Origin: Solirubrobacterales bacterium
Lineage (GTDB): Bacteria; Actinomycetota; Thermoleophilia; Solirubrobacterales; Solirubrobacteraceae
Reading direction: 5' to 3'
NCBI GenBank assembly: GCA_019240115.1
Contig: JAFAYV010000038.1
Span: 62,001 to 126,000 of the forward strand
DNA: 64,000 nt
Made by a program: the position numbers and the translations under genes. Positions 56,469 to 64,000 of the stretch are shown piece after piece; position 1 is the stretch's first letter; the number at the start of each line of letters is the position of its first letter. The notes under the pieces were generated by a model. The model was not told the origin of the DNA. It saw nothing but the letters and a program-made list of their open reading frames with translations, and did no database searches.

Positions 56469-57582
56469 TTACTGCTGGGGGCTGCTCGGGGCGAAGACGA
56501 CGATGGTGGCGTCGTCGTGAAGCGGATCGCCGGAGGCGGCGGTGATCGCGTCTTGGAGAGCGCGCACGGTAGGCGCGGCCGCGGTGTCTTCGGTGTGCGC
56601 TATGGCATCGCGCACGCCGCGGACGCCGAAGGCGCCGCCGTCGTGGGTGCGGCGCTCCAGGACTCCGTCGGAGATGAGCAGCAGTCGCTCGCCGGGCTCC
56701 AGCCGGCGTCGGTCGATGTGAAACTCGCGGTGGTGCTCGCCCAAGCCGAGGGCCTCGTGGTGGGCGCCCTCGAGTTCGAGGACGTGGCCGTCGGTCGTGA
56801 TGAGCAACGGGGGCTGGTGGCCACAGGTGATCCAGCGAAACGTGGAGGTGGGGCCATGCCAGCGGCAGATGATCGCGTTGACCAGGGCGCCGTCGATCGG
56901 GATCTCGCGGATGGCCTGGTGCATCGACAGGGCCGAGGCGTCGATCTTGGCGTTGAGCTTGCGCTTGGCTCGAAACGCGCCGAGCGCGACCCCGCCGAGC
57001 GCGGCTGCGGTGGTGCCGTGGCCGAGGCTGTCGGCGACGCCGAGCCAGGCGCCGTCGCGGTTCTCGACGTAGTCAAACCAGTCGCCGCCGATCTCATAGC
57101 CGGGCAGGACGTTGCCGGCCAGGATGCCGCCGGAGATGCGGGCGATCCGCGGGGGAAGCAGGTTCTGCTGGATCTCCGACGCGACCGACGTCATGCCCGC
57201 CAGGCGCTGGGCTTCGGAGACGATCTGGTCGCCGAACAGGTGCGGCGGCACCTTGTTGAGCACGTCGGAGACGTCCAGCGGCGTCGGTCCGGCGGCCAGC
57301 TCGCCGGGTTGTCGCAGCGCGTCGAAGTCGTTGGCGTCAGACGTCTCTCGCGCGCGCTGGCGCGCGACGCTGACGAGCTCTGTGCGCGTGCGGAAGTGGC
57401 GGTAGACGGTGGCGCGCGAGACCTGGGCGGCCGCCGCGATCTCCTCGATGCTCGCGTCCGGCGCGGGCCTGCAGCAGTTGAGCGGCAGCCTCGAGGATCT
57501 TCTCTGCGTTCGCTTCGGCGTCGGCTCGCCGGCGGCGGACGCGCTCCTCCTCAGAGGCGCGCGAATGAAAGGCTCCGGACAC
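56469..57582 (-). pseudogene. TetR-type HTH fused to PP2C/SpoIIE phosphatase, interrupted by frameshift near 57460 (phosphatase ORF 56469-57263 intact)
   Basis: N-terminus MSGAFHSRASEEERVRRRRADAEANAEKILEAAAQLLQAR (frame A) then PDASIEEIAAAAQVSRATVYRHFRTRTELVSVARQ...DVSDVLNKVPPHLFGDQIV...EIGGDWFDYVENRDGAWLGVADSLGHGTTAA (frame B). Confidence 0.7.
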
Positions 57583-57749
57583 AGAGGAAGTCTGCCCCGT
57601 CTGACGTCATGAGATGCCGTGTCGCACTTATGGGGGCCAGTGAGCGATGTTTACGGGTATCGACCCGCGGCAAACTGTGTTTATTGCGACTGAGTGAGAC
57701 AGTCGCCTCGACCCGTTCGTTCTGCCACTTCAACCGCGAGGAGCCTCGC

Positions 57750-57932
57750 GTGGTACCCGTGATCATCGCCCTTCTGATCGCTGTCGTCGTCTACCTCGTG
57801 ATCGTGGCAGTCCTGCACGTCGCCATCGCGATCGGGGTGATCGTCGCGGTCATCGCGCTGGCCGCCGGCGTCTGGGTCGGCGGGTACATGCGGGGCCGCC
57901 CCAGTCGCCGCAACCGAAGGAGCTCGCGATGA
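57750..57932 (+). CDS. small hydrophobic membrane protein
   Basis: VVPVIIALLIAVVVYLVIVAVLHVAIAIGVIVAVIALAAGVWVGGYMRGRPSRRNRRSSR; CGAGGAG upstream of GTG. Confidence 0.65.
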   Translation: MVPVIIALLIAVVVYLVIVAVLHVAIAIGVIVAVIALAAGVWVGGYMRGRPSRRNRRSSR

Positions 57933-58317
57933 AAAAGCTGTTGCCGCTGCTCGTCTCGTGTTCGTCTCCGAGCTGCTGCTCACCTTCATCCTCATGATCG
58001 TCGTGATGGCGGTCGCGACCGATGAGCGGGTCCCGGGCACCTCGACGGCGGCTTCGCGCTCGCCGTGGCGGTATTCATCGCCGGGCCCATCTCCGGCGGG
58101 GCGGCCACCGGGCCCATCTCCGGCGGGGCGGCCAACCTGGCGCGTGCGCTGGGCCCCGAGATCGTCGCGCTGAAGTTCACCGACGTCTGGGCCTAGGTGA
58201 TCGGGCCGCTGGTCGAAGCACTCATGGCATCTTTGCTCTACGACGGGTACCTGAGACGCGCCGACGCCCCGGCCGTGCCGGGGGAAGAGACCCGCGGGCA
58301 AGCACGCCCCTCGAGCT
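57929..58317 (+). pseudogene. aquaporin/MIP family channel remnant, multiply frameshifted with internal stop
   Basis: ELLLTFILMIVVMAVATDERVPGT, then in another frame GFALAVAVFIAGPISGGAATGPISGGAANLARALGPEIVALKFTDVWA*VIGPLVEALMASLLYDGYLRR. Confidence 0.7.
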
Positions 58318-58337
58318 GACCACGAGAGGACGCCGAC

Positions 58338-59201
58338 ATGACCACCAGCAGCGATGCGCCTCGCAAGATGCCTCCTGGCACCGAAAAGCCACGCAAGGTG
58401 CCGCCGCGCGGGCTGCGCTACGAGCTCATCTCGTGTGGGTTGTCCGGCCACGAGCTGGTGGGCACCGACGCCGCCCACATCCGCCCCGAGGACGCCCTGT
58501 TCGCCCGCGAAATTGCCGGCCTGCGCTGGCACCGCTGCCTGCGCTGCGACTCCTGGCTGCCTCAGCCGGTGCCCGAGCCCGCGGCGCGCGAGTATCCGCC
58601 GGCGCGTGAGCAGATCAAGCTTCCGCTGCGCGGACGTCCGCTGCGCGACAAGTACGTGCTGCGGCTGATTGCGCTCGACCGGGCGCTGCACTTTCTGGTG
58701 CTCGGCGTGCTCGCCGTCGCCATCTTCGCCTTTCTGAGCCATCGACTACAGCTTCGCCACGACTTCTTTCGCATCATCGAGGGCCTCCAGGCCGGGTTCG
58801 GGGGCGTGGCCAGCAGCCGCACCGGCGGGATCGTCGGCGACGTTCAGCACCTGTTCTCGTTCAAGCAGTCGACGCTGTACGCGGTCGGCTTCGTCTTCGC
58901 CGCCTATGCGCTACTCGAAGGCACCGAGGCGGTCGGCCTGTGGCTGCGCAAGCGCTGGGCCGAGTACCTGACCTTTGTCGCCACCACGCTGCTGTTCATT
59001 CCCGAGATCTACGAGCTCGTCGTCAACTCGGTCACGCCGCTGAAGGTCCTCACCCTGCTGATCAACCTCGCCATCGTCGCCTACCTGATCCTGGGCAAGC
59101 GCCTGTTCGGCGTTCGCGGCGGTGGGCGCGTCGAGCGTGCCGAAATCGAGCGCGATTCAAGCTGGGAAGCCCTCGAGCGCGTACTCCCCGGTCCCCGATA
59201 G
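58338..59201 (+). CDS. DUF2127-like membrane protein with N-terminal Cys-rich segment
   Basis: LRLIALDRALHFLVLGVLAVAIFAFL...YAVGFVFAAYALLEGTEAVGLWLRKRWAEYLTFVATTLLFIPEIYELV. Confidence 0.8.
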   Translation: MTTSSDAPRKMPPGTEKPRKVPPRGLRYELISCGLSGHELVGTDAAHIRPEDALFAREIAGLRWHRCLRCDSWLPQPVPEPAAREYPPAREQIKLPLRGRPLRDKYVLRLIALDRALHFLVLGVLAVAIFAFLSHRLQLRHDFFRIIEGLQAGFGGVASSRTGGIVGDVQHLFSFKQSTLYAVGFVFAAYALLEGTEAVGLWLRKRWAEYLTFVATTLLFIPEIYELVVNSVTPLKVLTLLINLAIVAYLILGKRLFGVRGGGRVERAEIERDSSWEALERVLPGPR

Positions 59202-59399
59202 CCGGCCCCGGTCCCCAACCCGGCTCCAAGGAGCCCCCTCGGGCCTGATACCGGCGGCCGTGGTCTGAGCGGTCGACGTAGGTGGGGTGACCTGATCGCC
59301 GCCTCGCGGGGCAGGCCGAACGCCTTCTGCACGCTCACCGCAGATAGGGGTCCGTGACGCGTTCTGACGCCTCTGAAGAGCCTCCTATGCTGCGCGCCG

Positions 59400-60362
59400 A
59401 TGCGGCGCACGAGACGCACCACGATCCTGATCGTGCTCGCCGCGGCGCTGACGACGGGCGGGTTGCTGGCCGGCTGCGGGGGCGGCGGGTCGGGCACGCG
59501 CTCGGTCTCGCTCGTGCTCGACTTCACCCCGAACGCCGTCCACGCCGGGATCTACGAGGCGCTGGCGCGCGGCGACGACCGCGCCGCGGGCATCCGCCTC
59601 CACGTGATCGCGCCGTCGGCCTCGACCGACGCGCTGCGCCTGCTGCAGACCGGACGGGTCGACTTCGCGATCCTCGACATCCATGATCTAGCGCTCGCCC
59701 GAGCGAAGGGACAGAACGTCGTCGGGGTGACCCCGATCGTCCAGCGCCCGCTCGCCGCGGTCATCGCCGCTCCCGGGGTCCGCAGCCCGCACGCACTCGT
59801 CGGGGACACCGTGGGCGTGACCGGCGATCCCTCCGACACCGCGGTGCTGCACTCGATCGTCGCGGGCTCCGGTGGCGATCCGACGCGGCTGCGCACGATC
59901 ACGATCGGCTTCGACGCGGTCGGCGACCTGCTCGCGGGCCGGGTGGCGGCCGCGACCGCGTTCTGGAACGACGAGGGCGTCGTGCTCCGCACGCGCCGCC
60001 CGGGCTTTCACATCTTCCGCGTCGACGACTACGGCGCCCCGTCCTATCCCGAGCTCGTCGTCTGCGCCTCGGGCCGCTTCGCGCGCGCACACCCGGGGCT
60101 CGTCGGCGCCCTGCGCCGGACCCTGACCCGCGGCTACGACGCGACGCTGCGCGATCCGAGCGCGGCTGCGGCCGCGCTCGAGGTCCGGGTCCCCGGCCTC
60201 GACCGCCCGCTCGTCGCCGCCGAGCTACGGGGGCTGCTGCCGGCGTTTGCGCCGGTCGGGCGCTTCCAGCCGGCGCGACTGCGCGCGTGGGCGGCATGGG
60301 AACGGCGCTTCGGGATCGTCTCGCGGACCCCCGACGTCGCCGCGATGTTCCCCGGGGGCTAG
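59400..60362 (+). CDS. ABC transporter substrate-binding lipoprotein (NMT1/ThiY-like)
   Basis: Lipobox GGLLAGCGGG; VSLVLDFTPNAVHAGIYEALARG...GRVDFAILDIHDLALARAKGQ. Confidence 0.9.
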   Translation: MRRTRRTTILIVLAAALTTGGLLAGCGGGGSGTRSVSLVLDFTPNAVHAGIYEALARGDDRAAGIRLHVIAPSASTDALRLLQTGRVDFAILDIHDLALARAKGQNVVGVTPIVQRPLAAVIAAPGVRSPHALVGDTVGVTGDPSDTAVLHSIVAGSGGDPTRLRTITIGFDAVGDLLAGRVAAATAFWNDEGVVLRTRRPGFHIFRVDDYGAPSYPELVVCASGRFARAHPGLVGALRRTLTRGYDATLRDPSAAAAALEVRVPGLDRPLVAAELRGLLPAFAPVGRFQPARLRAWAAWERRFGIVSRTPDVAAMFPGG

Positions 60363-60703
60363 CGCTCGACCAGCTGGTCGACGAGCTCGGAGCCCGCGCG
60401 CGCCATCCGCGACCGCGGCACCACCAGGTCGACGCCCGCGGAGGTGGCCAGCACCTTGACCTCGGCCTCGACGTGGGCGTAGAAAGCCAGCGTCGCGACG
60501 GTGCCGAGGAGCGGGGTGACCGCGGCCAGGCGCGCATCGACCTCGGCGGTGAGATCGACGACCAGGACGTCGGCCCCGGCGAGCGCGCCCTCGATGTCCG
60601 CGGTGCTCGACACGAGCACCGGATCGTGGCCGCCGGCCTGCAGCGCGCCGATCAGGTTGGAGCCGAACAGGAGGTCGGGGACGAAGGCGACGACGCGGGC
60701 CAC
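60359..60703 (-). CDS. hypothetical, response-regulator receiver-like fold
   Basis: ARVVAFVPDLLFGSNLIGALQAGGHDPVLVSSTADIEGALAGADVLVVDLTAEVDARLAAV; GTG start. Confidence 0.6.
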   Translation of the reverse strand: MARVVAFVPDLLFGSNLIGALQAGGHDPVLVSSTADIEGALAGADVLVVDLTAEVDARLAAVTPLLGTVATLAFYAHVEAEVKVLATSAGVDLVVPRSRMARAGSELVDQLVER

Positions 60704-60710
60704 GGGACGG

Positions 60711-61073
60711 CTACTGCGCCCAGAGGCGCTTGTACTCCTCGCGCACCGACTCGGTGCGCCCCCACATCTCGACCACCTCGGCGCGGCCGGTGCGAACCTC
60801 GCGCAGCGCGAGCTCGCCGACCATTCCGGCGTCGTCGAGCAGCTTGAGCGCGAGGTGGACGGCGGGCACGCCCGCCGCATGCCCGAAGCGATGGGCGACG
60901 ACGAGCCGCCAGTGCCAGTCGTGCTTGGAGTAGGGCTGGGCGTTGCAGGTCGTCAGCAGCACCGCGGCGTCGACGTAGCGCGTCTCGTCGAAGATCCGCA
61001 GGTCGAGCTCGAGATCGGTCCAGTCGTCGGGCTGGGCCTCGACGATCTCGGTGAAGTCCTGGGCGAGCGCCAC
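60711..61073 (-). CDS. hypothetical protein
   Basis: ALAQDFTEIVEAQPDDWTDLELDLRIFDETRYVDAAVLLTTCNAQPYSKHDWHWRLVVAHRFGHAA...; GTG start. Confidence 0.6.
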   Translation of the reverse strand: MALAQDFTEIVEAQPDDWTDLELDLRIFDETRYVDAAVLLTTCNAQPYSKHDWHWRLVVAHRFGHAAGVPAVHLALKLLDDAGMVGELALREVRTGRAEVVEMWGRTESVREEYKRLWAQ

Positions 61074-61401
61074 GGCCGCTAAGGGTACCCGTGCGGATCG
61101 GCCACGCGAGCTGCCGGACGAATGAGAAGGGCGTTCATACCGCTGATCGCCGCCGTCGCGGGGTGGGCCACGGCTCGGTCCGGGCGGTGGGAAACCACCC
61201 GCCCGTGCGCGTCGCGCCGCGTCCCATTCGGCGGCCGGGCGTCGGGAAAGCTCCGGCCGGTCGGGCTCCATCCGCCGAGCACCCGCCGCTGATCTCGCCG
61301 CAGGCGATCGCGTCGCAGGTGCTGGCGCTCATCACCGATCCGGGGGCCGGGGGACGGATCGTGGTGATGGACGATGGCAGCACCTCCCTATCCTCGTCGC
61401 C

Positions 61402-62361
61402 ATGTCCTCCGTAACCGTCGATGCTGCCGAGTACGCCGCCGCCACCGAGGGCTGCGGGCTGCTCGATCGCTCCGAGCGCGGCAAGCTCGCGCTGACCGGC
61501 GCCGAGCGCAAGGCCTTCCTGCAGGGACAGGTCTCCAACGACGTGGAAGCGCTCGCGCCCGGCACCGGGTGCTACGCCGCACTCCTGACGCCGAAGGGCA
61601 AGATGCTCGCCGACCTGCGGATCCTCGACGCCAACGAGGGGCTGCTGCTCGACACCGAGCGCGTCGCGCTGCAGGAGCTGTTCAACATGATCCGCCGCTT
61701 CAGCGTCGGCTACGACGTCCAGCTGCACAAGCGCACGCTGCAGCGCGGGCTGCTGTCGCTGCTCGGGCCCGAATCCGACGCGGTCTGCGGGCTGACGCTC
61801 ATCTCCGACGAGCACGCCCACCGTCCCGGGGAGATCGACGGGATCGAGGTCCGCGCGGTGCGCACCGACGTCGGCATCGACCTGTTCTGCGAGGCCGGCG
61901 CCACCGAGGCGCTGGTCGGGGCGCTGACCGTCCGTGGCGCGCTGCCGATCCCCGAGACGGTCGCCGACTGTGTCCGGATCGAGCGCGGCCGGCCGCGCTA
62001 CGGCGTCGACCTCGACGACAGCGTCATCCCTCAGGAGGCCGATCTCAACGCGCGCGCCGTGTCGTTCACCAAGGGCTGCTACGTCGGCCAGGAAACCGTC
62101 GCCCGCCTCTACTACCGCGGCAAGCCCAACCGCCATCTCCGCGGCCTGCGTCTCGCTGGGCCGAGCGGCGAGACCGGAGACGAGATCCGGCTCGGCGACC
62201 GAACGGTCGGCCGCCTGGGCAGCGTCGCACAATCGCCGGCGCTCGGGACGATCGCCCTCGCGCTCGTGCGCCGTGAGGCCGAGCCGGGCTCAGCGGTCAC
62301 CGTCGGCGGCGACGAGCTCGCCGCGACGGTGGTCGAGCTGCCGTTTTACGAAGGCGGCTAG
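61402..62361 (+). CDS. folate-binding protein YgfZ / aminomethyltransferase-like
   Basis: GCGLLDRSERGKLALTGAERKAFLQGQVSNDVEAL...VSFTKGCYVGQETVARLYYRGKPNRHLRGL (KGCYxGQE motif). Confidence 0.93.
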   Translation: MSSVTVDAAEYAAATEGCGLLDRSERGKLALTGAERKAFLQGQVSNDVEALAPGTGCYAALLTPKGKMLADLRILDANEGLLLDTERVALQELFNMIRRFSVGYDVQLHKRTLQRGLLSLLGPESDAVCGLTLISDEHAHRPGEIDGIEVRAVRTDVGIDLFCEAGATEALVGALTVRGALPIPETVADCVRIERGRPRYGVDLDDSVIPQEADLNARAVSFTKGCYVGQETVARLYYRGKPNRHLRGLRLAGPSGETGDEIRLGDRTVGRLGSVAQSPALGTIALALVRREAEPGSAVTVGGDELAATVVELPFYEGG

Positions 62362-64000
62362 CTCCGCCTCGCCGACCGGGTCCTCGCCGACGCGCAGCGC
62401 CAGCTGCGGGGTGTCGGGGTGCGAGGCCAGCCAGGTCGAGACGATCCGGACCTCGTCGACCTCGTGGGGCGCGACATGCGCGCCGAGCTCGCCCCGGCGC
62501 CCGCTGCGCGCCAGCGCGGCGGCGGTGCGCTGCGGCAGGTCGTCGTCGACCGGCCCGGAGTCGACGAGCCGCCCGCCCGAGAGCCAGAACGCCTCGAGCG
62601 CCGGCTCACAGGGATGGCCGACGAGAATGAGGCGCGGCCGCGCGTGGGTGGCCTCGAGCACCCCGCCGAGCCGTTGGAGCACGGTGGCCAGCCGCCCCCG
62701 GCGACGCTGCAGCGAGGCCGCGCGCTCGAACTGCTGGCGCGCGGCGGCGGCGCGCATCTGGCCGTCGACGTGATCGAGCAGCGGCTGCCCGGGCGGGTGG
62801 GTGCCGATCGTGAACAGCCCGAGCACCTCGTCGAGGCGCCGGCGGTACAGGTTGGGATCGAGGTCGCCGAGGCAGGGCGACAGGCAGCGTCCCATCTGCC
62901 CGTAGGCCGAGGGGTGGTCGCGCCGCGGCAGTCGCCGCCCGCAGTGGCGCAGCCCGAACAGCGAGTCGAGCTGCTCGACGAGCTCGAGCGCGAGCCGCCG
63001 ACCCCGGACCGGCCCGATCGTGACCGCGTGCCCGGCCGCGGGATCGGAGGCGACCTCGAGGATCGGGAACGGAATGTCGAGGCGGCAGCGGATGTAGACG
63101 AGGCGGTCGTCGCCGCGGGTCAGCCGCTTGTTGCCGGGCGGGCGCAGCTCCTTGATGAGCCGGTTCTCGAGCACGAGCGCGCCGAGCTCGGAGCGGGTCG
63201 TGCGGTAGTCGACGACCGCCGCGTGCGACGTCCAGCCCGACGGCGGCGCCGACGGCGCGAAGTGGGCCCGGGCCCGGCTGCGGATCGACACCGACTTGCC
63301 GACGTAGAGCACCCGGCCGCGATCGTCGCGGAAGATGTAGACGCCGGGGTCCCTTGGCAGGGTGGCGAAGTCGGGGTCGGGCGGCGCCTGCCCCGGCGCG
63401 GCGGTGCCGCGGCGACCCGGGCGTCCGCGGCCGAGCGCGGCATCGGGCGCGCCCCGGCGGCGGGCCGGCCGGCGCGGGCGCAGGAGGGCGAGCGCCTCGG
63501 CGACGGTGCCGGCATGGGCACACAGCCGGGGGAACAGCGCGCACAGCACGCGCGCGCAGGTCTGCGCGTCGGCGAGGGCCCGGTGGGCGAGCGTCACCTC
63601 GATGCCGAGCGCGTCGGCGAGCACGCCGAGCCCTCGCCGGCGCTGCAGCGGCAGCAGCGAGCGCGCGAGCGCCGCGGTGCAGATGACCGGCGGATCGGGC
63701 CACGCCAGCCCGATGCGGTGAAACGCCTGGCGCAGGACGCGCCGGTCGAAGGGCGCGTTGTGGGCGACCATGACCCGGCCGGCGAGCCGCCGCGCAACCG
63801 TCGGCAGCACGTCCTCGAGCCGTGGGGCATCGTCGACCATCGCCTGGGTGATCCCGGTCAGGCGCTGGACTCCGCGGCGCAGCGGCCCGCTGCAGCGACA
63901 CAACGAGCTCCAGCCGTCGTGCAGCTCGCCGCCGCCGACGAGCACGGCGGCGACCTCGGTCAGCTCGCAGTCCTCGCCGGCGAGGCCGTTGGTCTCGGTG
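62290..64000 (-). CDS. DEDD exonuclease + GIY-YIG (UvrC-like) nuclease fusion, 5' end outside the window
   Basis: Frame open to the window edge (TETNGLAGEDCELTEVAAVLV...); RVMVAHNAPFDRRVL; LPRDPGVYIFRDDRGRVLYVGKSVSIRSRARAHF. Confidence 0.9.
   Translation of the reverse strand, partial: TETNGLAGEDCELTEVAAVLVGGGELHDGWSSLCRCSGPLRRGVQRLTGITQAMVDDAPRLEDVLPTVARRLAGRVMVAHNAPFDRRVLRQAFHRIGLAWPDPPVICTAALARSLLPLQRRRGLGVLADALGIEVTLAHRALADAQTCARVLCALFPRLCAHAGTVAEALALLRPRRPARRRGAPDAALGRGRPGRRGTAAPGQAPPDPDFATLPRDPGVYIFRDDRGRVLYVGKSVSIRSRARAHFAPSAPPSGWTSHAAVVDYRTTRSELGALVLENRLIKELRPPGNKRLTRGDDRLVYIRCRLDIPFPILEVASDPAAGHAVTIGPVRGRRLALELVEQLDSLFGLRHCGRRLPRRDHPSAYGQMGRCLSPCLGDLDPNLYRRRLDEVLGLFTIGTHPPGQPLLDHVDGQMRAAAARQQFERAASLQRRRGRLATVLQRLGGVLEATHARPRLILVGHPCEPALEAFWLSGGRLVDSGPVDDDLPQRTAAALARSGRRGELGAHVAPHEVDEVRIVSTWLASHPDTPQLALRVGEDPVGEAELAAFVKRQLDHRRGELVAADGDR

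Noticed and set aside
62290-64000. Exonuclease-GIY-YIG fusion as a novel nuclease system
   Set aside because: DEDD exonuclease plus UvrC-like fusions are a known actinobacterial family; it lies in core sequence at the window edge

Overview
High-GC actinobacterial chromosomal window, probably Thermoleophilia/Solirubrobacterales-like (inferred from gene content and codon bias only). Core segments (about 1-19.5 kb and 38-64 kb) carry metabolic and regulatory genes: an F420 cluster (cofD-cofC-cofE) with a separate fbiC, a fatty-acid synthesis cluster (fabD-fabG-acpP-fabF-carboxyltransferase-fabI), two-component systems, a PAS/GGDEF protein, an MMPL transporter and five tRNAs. The core also holds several decayed genes: an ECF sigma remnant, a gutted GH15 gene, an integrase scrap, an aquaporin pseudogene, and frameshifted TetR-PP2C and LAGLIDADG genes. 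The main feature is an integrated element of about 18.5 kb (19572-38033). It is bounded by a perfect 46-bp direct repeat of the 3' half of tRNA-Pro(GGG), with a tyrosine integrase at the left end. It carries an integrase-adjacent ATPase/pseudo-ATPase pair, an excisionase-like HTH protein, a replication-relaxation-like protein, a VirD4/TraG-type coupling ATPase, a complex nested inverted repeat (candidate oriT or terminator), a type II CBASS-like operon (uncharacterised single-TM candidate effector, CD-NTase, E2-E1 Cap2-like, JAB Cap3-like), a type I R-M system (hsdM-hsdS-hsdR) and a PLD-family protein. The best candidates for undescribed biology are the putative CBASS effector and the ATPase/pseudo-ATPase pair. 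All family calls were made by reading motifs, with no database search.
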